Positions 4,357-6,053 of a stretch of 6,053 nucleotides of DNA are shown in pieces. This DNA is from Thermoplasmata archaeon (lineage in GTDB: Archaea; Thermoplasmatota; Thermoplasmata; RBG-16-68-12; JAGMCJ01), in NCBI GenBank assembly GCA_023129265.1, contig JAGMCJ010000166.1, positions 1-6,053 of the forward strand, in the 5' to 3' direction. The notes under the pieces are model-generated. The model saw only the letters and a program-made list of their open reading frames with translations. It had not been told where the DNA came from and did not search any database. The translations under genes were made by a program, and so were the position numbers. Within the stretch, counting starts at the first letter, position 1; each line of letters begins with the position of its first letter.

Positions 4357-6053
4357 GTGAGCGGTTTGAGCGACAAGGAGAAGACGATCTGTCCCATCTG
4401 CGGCAAGGAGGTCGATTCTGGCGCTGAGTTCTGCGAGAATTGCGGTTCGCCCATGGACGTGTTGACCGCAGATATGGACGGCGAGAAACTCGAAGATTCC
4501 CTGGCGAGCCTGGAGGAGATCGTTAGCGAGGAACCTGATACGATATCCGTCTGTCCACAGTGCGGGGCCTTCACAAAACCATCTGACCACACGTGTTTGA
4601 CGTGCGGGCATCAGCTGAAGGACCTCCCCGAGGGCAAGCCTGACACCGCGGAGGCTCCTGGGGAACGCGCTAGCATCGCCGACGCCATGTTCCTTTGTCC
4701 AGAGTGCGGAGCCTTCCTCACTGAAGAGACCCGCGTCTGCGACATCTGCGGCGCGGCCCTCTCACTCAAGGAGAGGATTGGTGTTGGCGATTTCACGGCG
4801 AGGGCTGAGGAGAAGGAGGATGTGTGCTCCGATTGCGGAGCCTACTTGGACGAGAGCACAGGGACGTGTCAAATATGCTCCGGAGAGGCTCCCGAAAAAG
4901 AGGCCGAACCCTCTGTTGAAAGAATCGATGTCGAGGACGACATAGACAAATTCCTTGAGGAGCTGGAGGCCACGGAGGTTTCCGAGGAAGTACCGATTGA
5001 CCTGCTCGATGAACCCGTGGAGGGGGAGGTCACGATCGAGAAGGAGGAGGCTTCGATTCCTGAGATGCCTACTCCAAGGAAGCCCGTTGTAGCCAAGCCT
5101 GCTCCAACGCCAGTAGTGAAGAAAAAGGTCCCTCCAGCGGCCCCCCGCAGATTGTCGCGAGAGAGGTTGGCCCAGAGGCGGAGAGTCCAGGTCCAGAGGG
5201 TGCAGGAGTTCCTCGCCTACTCTAGTCTCGTTGCCATTGCCGTGTACTACGTCTCAAGCCAGGCGGGAGTGGATCTGATACACTGGATCATGCTTGGAGT
5301 GTTCGGGGTCATCTTTGGCACAGGACTCGCCCTTTCGCTGATCAACATCCCGAAGAACTGGAAGTCGGCCATGGTCAGGTCGATTCCGTTCATCGCGGGC
5401 TGCGCGGCAGTGATTCTGATCCCGCTTCTTCATCTGCTAGGTGCCGCGGAAGCCGTGTATTCCTTCGAAATGTCCGTAGTAATCGCTGGCGGATTGCTGT
5501 CCTTGTTTGGGATACTCGCCATGAGGCGGGACTTCCTCATATTCCTGATATGGTCTTCTGGCTCCCTTCTCGTCTTCCTAATGACATTCTCAGCCCTTGA
5601 GCTGCCAAGCACCTGGGGCATGAGCGGGCTGACGGGCGTCTCGCTCTGGACGTTTGGCTTCCTTTACCTAATACTCTCGGTGGCGCTCCTGACAAGGATG
5701 AAGTGGATTAGGGTTCTGATTGACACAGAGATCCTGGCGGGAGACAGGAAGTACCGAGAGAGGCGCTTCAGGGAGTCCATAACTTCATACGACAAGGCAA
5801 TCAGCGCCTCCACGTACATCAGGAGCTCAGTGGACTCGTCGTACAACATGGACATTCCTTGGTACAGCAAAGGTGCCGCCCTGACGATCCTGGGGAAGTA
5901 CGAGGAAGCCATCGAGTGCATAGACAATGCCCTGAAGTTGAGCCCGAACAACGAGGTGGCTCTGGTGAACAAGGGCATGGCCCTCTCGCGCCTGGGAAGA
6001 CACAGGGAAGCTCTCAAGTGCTACAACGAGGCCATCAGAGTCAATCCCAACTA
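4357..6053 (+). CDS. Membrane protein with four zinc ribbons and C-terminal TPR repeats (3' end beyond window)
   Basis: An open frame with no stop before the window edge; 565 residues are visible. Four zinc ribbons share one exact spacing, CxxC-x10-CxxC: C12/C15/C26/C29, C66/C69/C80/C83, C114/C117/C128/C131 and C157/C160/C171/C174. A very acidic linker (176-236) is followed by a Pro/Lys-rich and then Arg-rich stretch (237-282). About six membrane segments follow (286-304, 307-328, 342-361, 368-388, 391-412, 425-445), then TPR repeats from about 463: a first unit around YRERRFRESITSYDKAI, a second at 501-532 (PWYSKGAALTILGKYEEAIE) and a third from 533 (MALSRLGRHREALKCYNEAI). With six segments both ends face the cytosol. 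GTG 4357 is chosen because an in-frame TAG lies at 4330-4332 and no ATG occurs before the first ribbon; TTG 4366 is the alternative. It probably acts as a membrane scaffold through protein-protein contacts; no enzyme domain is visible and no function can be named. Confidence 0.88.
   Translation, partial: MSGLSDKEKTICPICGKEVDSGAEFCENCGSPMDVLTADMDGEKLEDSLASLEEIVSEEPDTISVCPQCGAFTKPSDHTCLTCGHQLKDLPEGKPDTAEAPGERASIADAMFLCPECGAFLTEETRVCDICGAALSLKERIGVGDFTARAEEKEDVCSDCGAYLDESTGTCQICSGEAPEKEAEPSVERIDVEDDIDKFLEELEATEVSEEVPIDLLDEPVEGEVTIEKEEASIPEMPTPRKPVVAKPAPTPVVKKKVPPAAPRRLSRERLAQRRRVQVQRVQEFLAYSSLVAIAVYYVSSQAGVDLIHWIMLGVFGVIFGTGLALSLINIPKNWKSAMVRSIPFIAGCAAVILIPLLHLLGAAEAVYSFEMSVVIAGGLLSLFGILAMRRDFLIFLIWSSGSLLVFLMTFSALELPSTWGMSGLTGVSLWTFGFLYLILSVALLTRMKWIRVLIDTEILAGDRKYRERRFRESITSYDKAISASTYIRSSVDSSYNMDIPWYSKGAALTILGKYEEAIECIDNALKLSPNNEVALVNKGMALSRLGRHREALKCYNEAIRVNPN

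Noticed and set aside
4306..6017. Several minus-strand frames opposite the zinc-ribbon/TPR gene (for example 4306-4611, 4869-5096, 5664-6017)
   Set aside because: Shadows of a strongly supported plus-strand gene with cysteine motifs, membrane segments and TPRs; some are just Ser-rich readings opposite its acidic linker.

Overview
The window looks like chromosomal DNA of a euryarchaeon, most likely in the Thermoplasmatota or a nearby lineage. It has an archaeal-type asparaginyl-tRNA synthetase, a pyruvoyl-dependent arginine decarboxylase and archaeal zinc-ribbon proteins. TATA-like boxes lie about 25-31 nt (centre to start codon) before nearly every start, as expected of leaderless transcripts. 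I see no mobile elements, CRISPR, tRNA or rRNA. The lineage call rests on remembered protein families and not on a database search.

Left part (1-1879). The 5' part of asnS runs off the left edge on the minus strand. It is divergent from a RimI-like GNAT acetyltransferase. Next on the plus strand comes pdaD, a self-processing arginine decarboxylase of polyamine synthesis. Its stop overlaps the start of a 134-residue zinc-ribbon protein with a winged-helix-like tail.

Middle part (1861-4236, all minus strand). In transcription order this holds a polytopic membrane protein resembling PrsW-type intramembrane proteases (4236-3472), a 52-residue ribbon-helix-helix-like protein (3316-3158), and a membrane-anchored transglutaminase-like protein with a 13-proline tract (3090-1861). 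The last gene converges on the zinc-ribbon gene with a 19-bp 3' overlap. Each of the three has its own TATA-like element, so they need not form one operon.

Right part (4357-6053). A long plus-strand gene, open at the window edge, encodes four regularly spaced zinc ribbons, an acidic and then Pro/Lys-rich linker, about six membrane segments and C-terminal TPR repeats. It is divergent from the PrsW-like gene. A perfect 14-bp palindrome lies in the 120-bp gap between them and is the best operator candidate here.

The left half is housekeeping (translation, protein acetylation, polyamines). The right half looks like a membrane or cell-surface group: intramembrane protease-like protein, small DNA-binding protein, surface transglutaminase-like protein and zinc-ribbon/TPR membrane scaffold. 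That these four work together is only an inference from adjacency. No clearly new defence or mobile system is visible.
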